A DNA stretch of 64,000 nt from Inia geoffrensis (taxonomy: Eukaryota > Chordata > Mammalia > Artiodactyla > Iniidae). The translations under genes and the position numbers were made by a program. Each line of letters begins with the position of its first letter. The stretch's first letter is position 1. The DNA lies in assembly GCA_036417435.1 (NCBI GenBank), contig CM070918.1, forward strand, positions 33,673,523-33,737,522, given 5' to 3'. The notes beneath the pieces are model-generated. The model did not search any database. It saw nothing but the letters and a program-made list of their open reading frames with translations, and was not told where the DNA came from. Shown here one piece after another: positions 54,760 to 64,000 of the stretch.

Positions 54760-57290
54760 CCAGAGTGTATGACAAAGAAAAGAGAAGAGAACTCTGAAAA
54801 TTCAATAATAAGCAAACACAAATCACCCTCTTTAAACAGGAGCAAAAGACTTGAACAGACGACCTCACCAAAGAAGATAAACGCGTAGCAAGTGAACGTA
54901 TGAAAAGATACTCAACGTTATTTGGTATTAAGGGTTTTCAAATTAAAATAACTGAGGTATCACTACACAGCTATTAGATTAACTAAAATTCAAAAAACTG
55001 ACAATACCTACAGCCGGACGTAAGCAACAGAAACTCTCATCTATTGCTGGTGGGAATGCAAAGTGCTACAGTCACTTTGGAAGACAGGTTGGTAGTTTCT
55101 TACAAAATTAAATGTACTCTAAGCATACAATCCAGCAATTGAACCTCTAGGTGTCCACCCAACTGATTTGAAAACTGATACAAAAACCTGCATGTGAATG
55201 TTTATTGCAACTCTATTCAAAATCACCAAAACCTGGAAGCAACCAAGATATGACTGGATAAACAAACGGTGGTACATCTGTAAGTGGGCTATTATTCAGC
55301 AATAAGAAGAGATGAGCAATCAAGGCATGAAAAGATATGAATGAATCTTCAATGTATTGTTAAGTGAAAGAAGCCGATCTGAAAAATCTGCATACTGTAT
55401 GATTCCAATTATGTGACATTCTGGAAAAAGCAAAACTAAAGAGACAGTAAAAAAATGAAGGGTTCTCAGGGATTTGACATGGGGTGGAGGAGGGCTGAAT
55501 AGATGGAGCACAGTCGATTTTTTAGGTCGGTGAAACTATTTTGAACACTATAGTGATGGTCAAGAGAGGCTATCATGCATTTGTCAAAACCCATAGAACT
55601 TTGCAGTACGAAGAGTAAACGTTGATGTACATATTAAGAAAAAATAATTTAGGAGATCGAGGGATCCCAAGATAGAATGCAGAATATGACACTACAATCT
55701 ATCTGTGTTATGAATGTATGAAACAATCTCACTGAAGGGGACGGAGGAATAAGATGATGACCTAAATAACTTTGGAAATGAGCAGAATTGTAAGACTGCA
55801 GGTGAAGGAAGTGTACATAATCACTCCACTCTAGCTGATAAAGTTGTCTCCCATCAAGGTATGAGTTAAGAATTCTGAAACCACTATACATGTACACCAG
55901 GACTGAACAATGAAGTTAATGGATGGAAGATGGCAGGAGCCTGGTTTTTCACAGTTGGAGTGAGTTACAGATAAGGGATCTAGAAGAGGCTAGAGTGAGC
56001 TGTAGTGTGATACATCAGAGTTGGACACATCAGAATGAACTCGTGTTTAGCTTAATATTGATACATATAGTTGGATGCAGAAGTTTTAATACATATATAT
56101 GTATATTCATGGGTTAGTATACATACATTTATCTCCTTGCTCTGTCAGCTGAGAGGGCTTAGAAGTAATGACATCTCAATTGTAATGTCCATAGCTGGTG
56201 CCCAGATCTTGATTTTTAATATCCTCCTCCAATAAAAAGAACCAGAGTGTGGAGAAATGGCTGATTCTGGGACTCCAGGACTAGGGCATGAAATATACTA
56301 CGTGAACCTAGAGCATGTTGTAGTGCCAGAAAGTAAGAAAGTGCTGAAAAACAAAGCATAAGCAGAAAACCAAACCCATAATGATGGGACTTTGTCAAAA
56401 GGATACATGATCCAAGTGAAAGAACTTCCAATGGCCAGAGCCAGAAGAATTGAAGCCACAAAATCAAGTAGTATTGGATTATAACCTGAGGTATAAAATT
56501 AATATCCATGAGTCTATGTTGACGTAAATAAATGACTGAATAAGTAAATAAATGGGGGAAAACAGGCCAGTCTTCTGTGCAGAAGAACTCAAAATGGTTT
56601 ACGTGGATATTCTGCCCTCAAAGAGGTGAAGCATAACATCTCCCTCCTTAAGTATCTTTCTTCCAGGGAAGACACGATGGAAAAGGAGCGCGCGACTTCA
56701 CGGTGGAGAAACCTGACAAATACCACCTCAAGCCCAGTGAGCGAGGTCAACATCAACTGTGATGCCATGTTGGTAGCTGTATCCTTGATACGATGGGACG
56801 AGAACAGCTCTTTACCTCTCTGGTCTTCTTACCCCAAACACATGACCTCTGTCTAATCATGAGAAAAACATCAGACAATCCCCAGTGGAGGGACTTTCTG
56901 CAAAAATACCTGCAAAATACCTGATCAGTACTGCTCAAAACTGTCAAGGTCATCAAAAACAGGTATTCTAACAAACTGTCATAGCCAAGAGGAGCCTCAG
57001 GAGACATGATGAGTAAGTGTAATATGGTGCCCTGGATGGGATCCTGGAACAGAAAAAGAACATCAGGAAAAGAGTGAGAAAACCTGAATACAGTATGAAC
57101 TTCAGTTAATAATAACGTATCTGTATCAGTTCATTAACTATGACAAATGGACATGCTAATATAAGATGGTAATAATAGGGGAAAGTGGGTGTGGAGTAGA
57201 TAGGAACTCTGTCCTACCTTCAGAAGAACTCTGTAAACCTAAAATTAAAATTTGTTTAAACATTTATCATCATAAAACAATAATACCTAC
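54760..57290 (+). mobile_element. Old L1, ORF2 end plus very long 3' UTR
   Basis: 'Caaaagacttgaacagacga', 'tctattgctggtgggaatgc', 'aacctggaagcaaccaagat' and 'cattctggaaaaagcaaaac' mark the ORF2 end and early 3' UTR. Late 3' UTR blocks at 57040-57270 ('atcctggaacagaaaaagaa', 'gtatctgtatcagttcatta') close it. About 2.5 kb with no SINE inside. Frames are broken. Confidence 0.8.
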
Positions 57291-57329
57291 CAGTTGGAAC
57301 AGACTTGGGAAGAGTGGGGTTAGCCTAAC

Positions 57330-57500
57330 TTGAGCTCCTACTAGGTGTCAGCCACTGTCCTAGATTCCCTTTGCTCCATGAACTCTTACTTTTTGCCATA
57401 GCCCTGTGAAAAATGGAGTAGGATCCAAAATGTCCAGATGTGGAAAGGGATGGGCAGGGCAGGCAGGGACATGGTCAAGGTCATTTAGCTATGGTGGGGA
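57330..57500 (-). repeat. MIR SINE
   Basis: 'Gagctcctactaggtgtcag', 'catagccctgtgaaaaatgg' and 'caaggtcatttagctatgg' are antisense MIR landmarks. Confidence 0.7.
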
Positions 57501-58099
57501 AGGGTAGAGTTCTACAAAGACTGGGTTTTCCTCTTTCCACCAAAATGCCTAAGAATTTGCCGTGGGCCCTCTGGCCTCCACCCCCTTCACCAATTTGGTT
57601 GTGTACGGGATTATTATAGGGTATTTCTGCCCAGTGTCTAGAAGTTTTCGTCATGACCTTCAGTTGAACACCCTCGATGTGGAGGGCTCATGGTTGGACA
57701 GGGTGTGTGTGTAGCCCTTGCCTTCACGGAAATGGCCAAGGTTGGGGAGATTCCACAATGGGAAAGCCTTTCTGGATCTACGCTCCTGTCTGGTCAGCAT
57801 GGAGATACTGCATAGGCAGTGCTCTTTGTGCGGAGGCCCTTTGACAGCCACCTACAGGTAGCTGCGGGTCCCACTTTCTCTGTCACTCTGCTGCTCACAA
57901 ACTTTCACTAAGTCTTTAGTGTGTTCAAGACCTTCCTGAATGGAAACCCTACCTCCACCCTTTGCTGCCATTTCTCTAAGTGCTGTGCTCCTGCAGAGAA
58001 CAGGGACACTGCGGGTGCATTCCGGTGCTCTGTCCACTGAAGGGGCCTCGTAATGAATGTTGTCTGCTGCTCGTCCCGGTGCCCATACTCCCCCTCCAG
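57501..58099. other. Unclassified DNA with duplication copy A
   Basis: Positions 57965-58014 ('ctgccatttctctaagtgct' onward) recur at 58814-58863 with five mismatches in 50 bases. Otherwise unrecognised. Confidence 0.5.
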
Positions 58100-58310
58100 A
58101 CTTGCTTTCTAGTAGTAAGACTGGGGTCATATCCCCGCTCTGCAGTTTACCAGCTGGGTGACCTAGGGAAAGCGATGTGACCTCTCTGGGCCTCGATTTG
58201 CTCATCTGTAAAATGGGGCTAAACAGCTCTTCCTACCTCATAGCTTGTGGGGCAAGTTCAATGACAACATGCATCAGTGCTTGGTCAGAATAGACATTTG
58301 ACAAATGCAA
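58100..58310 (+). repeat. MIR SINE
   Basis: 'Ctctgcagtttaccagctgg', 'gggcctcgatttgctcatct' and 'gtaaaatggggctaaacagc' are clear sense MIR. Confidence 0.88.
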
Positions 58311-59389
58311 ACATGACTATATTATCATTATTGTTCCTAAATACTTCTGCCTTCCTCATCCCACTCTCCCCCCATTTTGAGGTGCCGTTTCCTCTCATCT
58401 TTACTCAACCAAATCCTTTCCTTTCCTAAATTGTACCTTTATCGTACCTGTGCCCCTCGCTTTGTCTGCACTTAGCTGGGGTTTCAGGGGTCATGAGTGG
58501 CTATACTGAGAAGGAGGGTAAGTTTGGGGATGTAAATGGGATGATGGGGGATATGCCCCTGGGGAGTTGAGGGAATGGTGGAGGGCTATTTCTCACTGCT
58601 GAGTTGGAGAGCTGCCTGCCCCCTGATTTCCAGGTTGCTCCCCACAGGGGGCTGCCTTGGGTGTCAACATGGCTGTCACGGTCAGGGAAGATGCTTCCCT
58701 TCGCTGCCAGCCGTGCCTCCCTCCATTGGAGCTTCTTTCTGCCTGGGTAGGGGCTACCCTCATAGCTTCCCCACCCCAGACCGCTGTCCTACCTTCCTTG
58801 GTGGGACTGAAAACTGCCATTTCTCTAAGTGCTGTGAACCTGCAGAGAGTAGGGACTCTGCGGCAGAGTCAGACTGGGGCAGAAGGTCACCTTCGTGATA
58901 TTCCAGAATTGGAGTAGGCAGATCCCTCGAGCCCTCTGTCTGAAAATGGGCTGCCACTACTCAGAAGGGGCCGTACTGCTCCCTTCAGCCTTGACCGCCC
59001 ATCTGAGCCACGACTTGACCTGCATCTCCAGGCTTCATATCCTGTGTTCTGACAACTGCCTCCTTTTTATTCCTGAAAGAATGGTGAAGAGAGTGGTCAT
59101 TTTCCTTCTAAAAATACTCTTACATCAAAAAAGGGAAAAGATGGTAACTTTAGGGTAGCCACCCCAGTGAATGCAAATGGCCAGTGAAATCTAAGATTTT
59201 GGGCTTCCCCCCACCAGGTCACACTCCTATGGCGTATACTCCATGGATCTAAATTTAGAAATTCAGAAGCCCAAGACAAGGGAGATGTCCCTTTATCAAT
59301 TTGAACCCAGTTGGATAGGTATTCGTGTTTCTGTGGCTTCTATAATAAAATAATAATAATAATAGTAATAAGAAAAAGAAAGCCCTTTC
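58311..59389. other. Unclassified DNA with duplication copy B
   Basis: Contains 58814-58863, partner of 57965-58014. An AT-rich trinucleotide-like run (aataataat) lies at 59345-59372. No exon or known repeat otherwise. Confidence 0.45.
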
Positions 59390-60085
59390 CTCTATTCAAT
59401 TTTTTTTAATAGTGGAGAAAGATTCCAGAGCAACCAATTTATTTTCTGTTCAATCTGCTCTCAGGAGAAAGAATTCAGAGACACTCCGGGTCAGATAAAG
59501 CGTCTCATCTTAAAAAGGCCACTTGGATGGGACTTAAGCATCTTTGTTCCTTCTCCTCACGTTGCGAGAGATACATGTCATTTCGAGAAGTATGGAACTA
59601 ATTGAGGACTATGTCCAGCCCTTGTAGAGGTGAACAAGGCAGATAAATAAAAACTCCATCGCACATAAATCTTTGCTCCCAACATCAAAGAAGCAGGATC
59701 CTGCTAAGTGTATTTGTATAATGCAGTAATTTATGCAAAAAGCAGCTTTGATAAATGTCCCCTAATTTATTGTCATGTATCTCAAATCAAAGTCAAACAT
59801 TTACAGCCTGAGTCTGAAGGAAGCCAGGCCTCAGAGAGCCAAAGGGGTTTGAAGTAAAGTAAAGCTACATTGGGCAAAAGGTTAAACGGGATCTGGTTTG
59901 AATATTAAGAACTTTCTACAAATGATGGTGAAAGAAAGAGGGGACTAGTTTGGCTTCTAAAAATAAAGCGAGGCAGAATTTTTCCCAGAGATTTTTCTTC
60001 CAAGGACAGACACGATCCAGGCGCTGAAATGGTCTTCAGGGAACAGAATTGCGGGGCTGCCGTCGACCCTTTATATATAATCACA
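59390..60085. promoter_or_regulatory. Strong candidate conserved island with TCF/LEF motifs
   Basis: About 700 bp, AT-rich and repeat-free. ATCAAAG or CTTTGAT occurs at 59684-59690, 59746-59752 and 59786-59792. 'Gcagtaatttatgcaaaaag' and 'cctaatttattg' lie between them. It resembles a developmental enhancer. Conservation is not testable here. Confidence 0.5.
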
Positions 60086-60099
60086 ATAAGACGAAGAAT

Positions 60100-60240
60100 A
60101 ACGAACAATGATTGGATGCTTACTGTATGCCAAGCACTGTTTTAAGTATTTTGCATTTCTTACCTTGTTGCTTCTATGAACCACTGTGAAGAGATATTCT
60201 TACCATTCTTATTTTATAGTTGGGGAAACTGAGGCAGCAA
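60100..60240 (-). repeat. MIR SINE
   Basis: 'Ttactgtatgccaagcactg' then 'gttggggaaactgaggcagc' is antisense MIR. Confidence 0.8.
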
Positions 60241-60364
60241 ATTGACTGAGGAGGCAGAAGACCAAGAGGCACAGACCCTCCTTCCTAGTGGACTGTCTCA
60301 CCCCCACACGATTGTTTATTCCAAGGGCAGGTAGGAGTCACTGAGTAGGGAGAGTTTCCCTAAA

Positions 60365-60590
60365 GGTGAGGGTCCAGGCTTTGTAACCCGTCTGTACCAC
60401 TTTTCATCTGTGTAATTCTGGGCAAATCCTTAACCTCTCTGAGCCTCAAAATACCCACCTATTGAATAGACGAAATTAGTAGTGCCTACTTACTGCCGTT
60501 GTCATGAGGGTTAAAAGAAATAACACCTACTGGATGCAGGGCAAGTGTTGCACCCATGAATGTCGTAGTTACTGTATTATTCTCTCTTAC
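60365..60590 (+). repeat. MIR SINE
   Basis: 'Tctgtgtaattctgggcaaa', 'taacctctctgagcctcaaa' and 'gccgttgtcatgagggttaa' are sense MIR. It forms an inverted pair with the previous MIR. Confidence 0.82.
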
Positions 60591-61399
60591 TGGTTAGGAA
60601 GGGTTCCACATTCTGGCCCCAGAACATAGAAGAGCCTAGGGTTGCCCCAACTAAACTCTAGGAACCTGTCACAATCCCAAGAGGCTGGGAAGATGACCCA
60701 GGCTTCATAAACTAGTATTTTTAATTTTCAGTCTGAAGGGCTCTGCACACGCATGATCCCTATAAAATAAACTCACAACCCCAGTAGTAGCATAGCCGTA
60801 GACAGCAGCTGTTTAAAAGATTTTACTGCCCATCTGGCGGCTTGGTGTAGTCTTCAGGCTGGTTCCAGGAGAAAGGGCTTTGCTCTGTGATTCCACCAGC
60901 TGGTAACTGGTATTGCAAACCCATATTCGGATCTCAGGCTTCTGTTAATAAAACCGAGAGAGGGAATGGACTTGTAAAGGGCAGGATGTTTTCCCCATCT
61001 GAGGGTTTAGCCTCCAAGGCCTGGATCATGATGCTGGGCTGGTTTCTGTCCAAGGCGAGGCCCTTGGCAGTTGTAAATCTCATGGTTCAGGGCATGTGTG
61101 GGTTTAGAGGGGGGTTGGGAGCATGTTTGTCATTGACTTGTTGGCCTTGTTCAGTGCCTGTGGCTGTGGACCGGGCGGGAGGGCAAAGCTCTTCCCACCC
61201 AGATGGTAGCTGCGAAGTTTCACCACTTGACTTTTGAAACATGCAAATGAAGAACTTTCCTTTCACTTCCGTTCTTATGCAGAGCCCGGGGGAAAGGGTT
61301 CCTATGCTTTAGCATGGAAACTGGATCACAGTGGAATAGCCCAGGCATCCACTTTATGACATCCTCACTTTGAGAGGGAAACAGAACCAAAAGGATTTG
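60591..61399. other. Unclassified DNA
   Basis: No recognised repeat or exon. The 116-codon + frame (60887-61237) has no known domain. Confidence 0.4.
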
Positions 61400-61580
61400 T
61401 GCTTGGCTTCGAATCCCAGGAATACCACTTCTTGGTTATACAAACCTGAGTCTATTCCTGACTACTCAGAACGTTACTTTCCTCATCTGTAAAATGGGAA
61501 TTAATGCTAATACGCATCTCACAGGGTTGTTTACACATGAGATATGCAAGTTATTATATTGCCCAGAGGAGAGTTGGCCC
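61400..61580 (+). repeat. MIR SINE
   Basis: 'Ttggcttcgaatcccaggaa', 'ttactttcctcatctgtaaa' and 'catctcacagggttgtttac' are sense MIR. Confidence 0.82.
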
Positions 61581-61599
61581 TTGACACATCGTCTCTTCC

Positions 61600-61700
61600 T
61601 TGGCCTCAGTTTCCATATCTGTAAAAGGGGTTCACTCTTCACCTGACAATGTTGCTGTAAGAACTAGCTGATACCACGAATGCAAAATACCTAACTCAAA
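61600..61700 (+). repeat. Second MIR fragment
   Basis: 'Ggcctcagtttccatatctg' then 'caatgttgctgtaagaacta' is a further sense MIR core directly after the previous one. Confidence 0.65.
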
Positions 61701-63435
61701 TACTAGCTCACTCCCCAGTTCCCCATCATCTCCCTACTCAATTGTAAACCGGTGGTACAGGGCACTTGAAAAATCAAATACAAAAATCCACTTGGCTTCT
61801 CCTGCAGTTCTGGCTATCTGAGTACAAGTCCCGTTTAAAAACCAGGGACTTTTGAAAGGCAGTTAAAGGAAGGACGGGTGCAGGGTCTCCTCAAGAGCAC
61901 TGAAGAGGTGTCATAGAGGCTTCGGTTGGAACCAGACATGCCCTGTAAGGTGCCCGGAATCCTGAAAGGTCCTGAGAAGCCCTCACTGGGCTGCCAGCCG
62001 CCATATTGACTGCAGAGCCCCTGTGCCAGGTTTCCAAAGGGAACAGAGTGAGGACTTGTTTGTTCCTCTTCGCTCCTAATCCTGGGAGGATTCCAGACAA
62101 GAAGAGAGCACAGAACTCTTCCAGCAAGCGCTCCAGGGCTTAAAGAATCCTTTGAAGCTACACAGAGGTAAGTGGCAGTGAAAACTGGCTCGCCCCCTGC
62201 AAACAGCCCAGTAAATCAGCTTTCCATCTCACTCTGCACCAAAGCTCTCTGACACCTTCTTCCTTCTAATCCCACCTCCCAACACATCCCAGAAAATTGC
62301 CATCCCTGGGGCCCCTGCCATGTTCTAAGGAATACGTACTGCATCCTGCAGGCCAGCAGGCGGAAGGCCTCTTGCCTATTACATTCCCACGTCCATGTCA
62401 TATCCCGATAACTACCGTTTGTTCATTTTCCTGACAATCTTCATGTCTGTGTCTCCTCTTGCCTCTGGGCACTGAGCAGGCCAGCCTAATTGAGAGCGGA
62501 AGAGGATTTAGGGTTTTTTGGTTTTGTTTTTGGCTTTTGGTTACACTCTCAAGTTCTCTCAGCTGCTCAGAAAGCTGCTTTTGTCTGGTCTTGGGCAGGG
62601 ATATTGCTAAATTTTATGGTGCTTTTGAGCAAATTTGAAAATGACACCCCCTCCAGGCAGTCACATGGCTCGTCAAGTGGGCGGTGTCTTTGTGCAAAGA
62701 AAATGGTGCCCCTTCTCTCTGGGCAGGTGCAGCCCGGCATCAGGCACCTGGCTGGGTAACTGTAGCACGGGCTGGGCTTCAGTCCTCACTCACCCCTCGG
62801 AAGGGCCTTTTGCAGTGAGCAACCTGCACAGCTGTATGTGGCGGCCCTGCTCCTGGGCGTCCCTTATTCTCTGCCATCCAGAGCTTTTAAAGCTGTTGTC
62901 CTCTGGGTGGAATGAATTTCTCACTGGTTGTCCTTCAGAAGCTCATTATGTTGAGTATATTCTGAAGCAATACTCCCAAAGAGGGGCCGGAAAATGGGAA
63001 GAGTCCCACAGAGGGGCTTGGGAGCAGGAATGAAACCAATGGGAACTAGCCTTCTGGAGCGAGGAGAAAGTGCTGGAAGACGTTGGGGAGAAAGGCCAAG
63101 CCTGTACTGTGTCTGCTGGGGCCAGCCGCATGGTGTGATCTGAAAACTCTCCAGGGGCTTTGCCTATCGGTAAAGGCCTCCAGCTGTCTGTCATGACCTT
63201 CCGGGCACGGCCAGCCTCATGGGTGTGTGATCTGCGCAGTTGCTTGGCTGTGTTCTGAGCTTGGTTTAATGCTGTGCAGTCGCTGTCTTGAAATTTTTAA
63301 TACTTTTGAATAAGGCGCCCCACATTTCATTCTGCACTGGACTCTGCAAATTGTATAGTTGGTCCCCCTCTCTGTTCTCTGGGCTTTCTGGGGGGTCGTT
63401 TTCATGGAGATGCATTTGTTTATCTTTGTCGTCAT
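61701..63435. other. Unclassified DNA
   Basis: About 1.7 kb with no repeat family, exon or RNA that I recognise. Long overlapping open frames at 62490-63194 on both strands have no known domain. Confidence 0.45.
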
Positions 63436-63840
63436 TCAGCCAGTACTTATTGTGTACCTACTACGTGTCAGGGGCTTGAGACGCAGAAGTGAAAAAAGCG
63501 GGCAGGGTCCTAGGGAGCTCACAGACTGCGGGTGCCGATGGGGAAGAGGGTCAATGATGGAGTGAGCAGAAAGGGCAGTTTCAGAGGAGGAGGGCATGAG
63601 GGTGTGAATCAGGGTAACACCACGAAGAGGGGTCAGATTAAGCCATTGGAGAAGGCATCTTGGAGGAGTGACATTTGAGCTGAGATCTGCAGGATGGAAA
63701 AAGAACAAGCCATGCCGTGGGAGTTGGAGGTGGGACCAGGGTTCCAAGTCCAAGGAACAGCAAGTGCAATGGCCCTGAGGTAGGACAGAGCTCAGGTTAT
63801 ATGGAGCCTGTAGGCATGGAAATGGGTTTGGGTTTTAAAT
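63436..63840 (-). repeat. L2 LINE 3' end
   Basis: 'Cagccagtacttattgtgta', 'ggagtgacatttgagctgag' and 'acagcaagtgcaatggccct' are antisense L2 landmarks in order. Confidence 0.85.
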
Positions 63841-63869
63841 ACAAGAGACAGTATGGGGAAGCAACAGTG

Positions 63870-64000
63870 GTCGTAAGAGTAGTAATAACTGCCCTTTGTT
63901 CAGTGGCAACTTTGCTCCAGGCTCCCCATAAACACTTACCATTTTGATCAACCATGTAAGTGATATACCATTCCCATTTTCCAGATGAGGAAACTGAGGT
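63870..64000 (-). repeat. MIR SINE, runs off the window
   Basis: 'Cccattttccagatgaggaa' followed by 'actgaggt' at the last base is antisense MIR. Its 5' part lies beyond the window. Confidence 0.8.

Noticed and set aside
1..64000. CRISPR arrays, operons, prophage or other prokaryotic systems
   Set aside because: The repeat content is entirely mammalian. No array of evenly spaced repeats and no compact gene clusters are present.

Overview
This window looks like nuclear DNA from a cetacean, most likely a toothed whale. The evidence is thirteen copies of the tRNA-Glu-derived CHR SINE group, whose heads or tails carry the hallmark 'accagggaag' / 'cttccctggt' boxes. Several belong to a short deletion-type CHR-2 form known from whales and dolphins. 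Cetartiodactyl-type L1 3' ends and a deep background of old mammalian repeats (MIR, L2, MaLR LTRs, hAT fragments, old L1s) agree with this. Species and chromosome cannot be read from the sequence.

I find no protein-coding exon, tRNA or rRNA gene that I can defend. The longest open frames lie across SINEs, L2s or GC-rich single-copy DNA and resemble no protein I recognise. The window is best read as intergenic or deep intronic DNA: a dense repeat background with islands of repeat-free, often AT-rich sequence that look like conserved non-coding (enhancer-type) DNA. Conservation itself cannot be seen in one genome, so those calls are inferences.

Layout: 1-4.7 kb is GC-moderate single-copy DNA with one old repeat and two MIRs. 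4.7-6.5 kb is an old L1 broken by two head-to-head CHR SINEs and by a roughly 100 bp patch copied from 2 kb upstream. 6.5-10 kb holds two short local duplications, a SINE-within-SINE nest and an L2. 10.1-11.1 kb is an island cluster. 11.5-28.6 kb is mostly L2, MIR, L1, MaLR and SINE insertions, several of them nested, with one island at 15.1-15.5 kb. 29.2-30.9 kb is the largest early island cluster. 31.5-48.7 kb is repeat-rich with islands near 42.2, 43.0 and 46.4 kb. 48.7-49.4 kb and 51.2-53.6 kb are the best island candidates. 54.8-57.3 kb is a long old L1. 59.4-60.1 kb is an AT-rich island with three TCF/LEF-type motifs. The rest to 64 kb is MIR, L2 and unclassified DNA.

If the islands are enhancers, they would act on a developmental gene outside the window. 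No promoter, CpG island or first exon was recognised here. The most unusual structural event is the templated patch inserted into the old L1 at 6134-6250.
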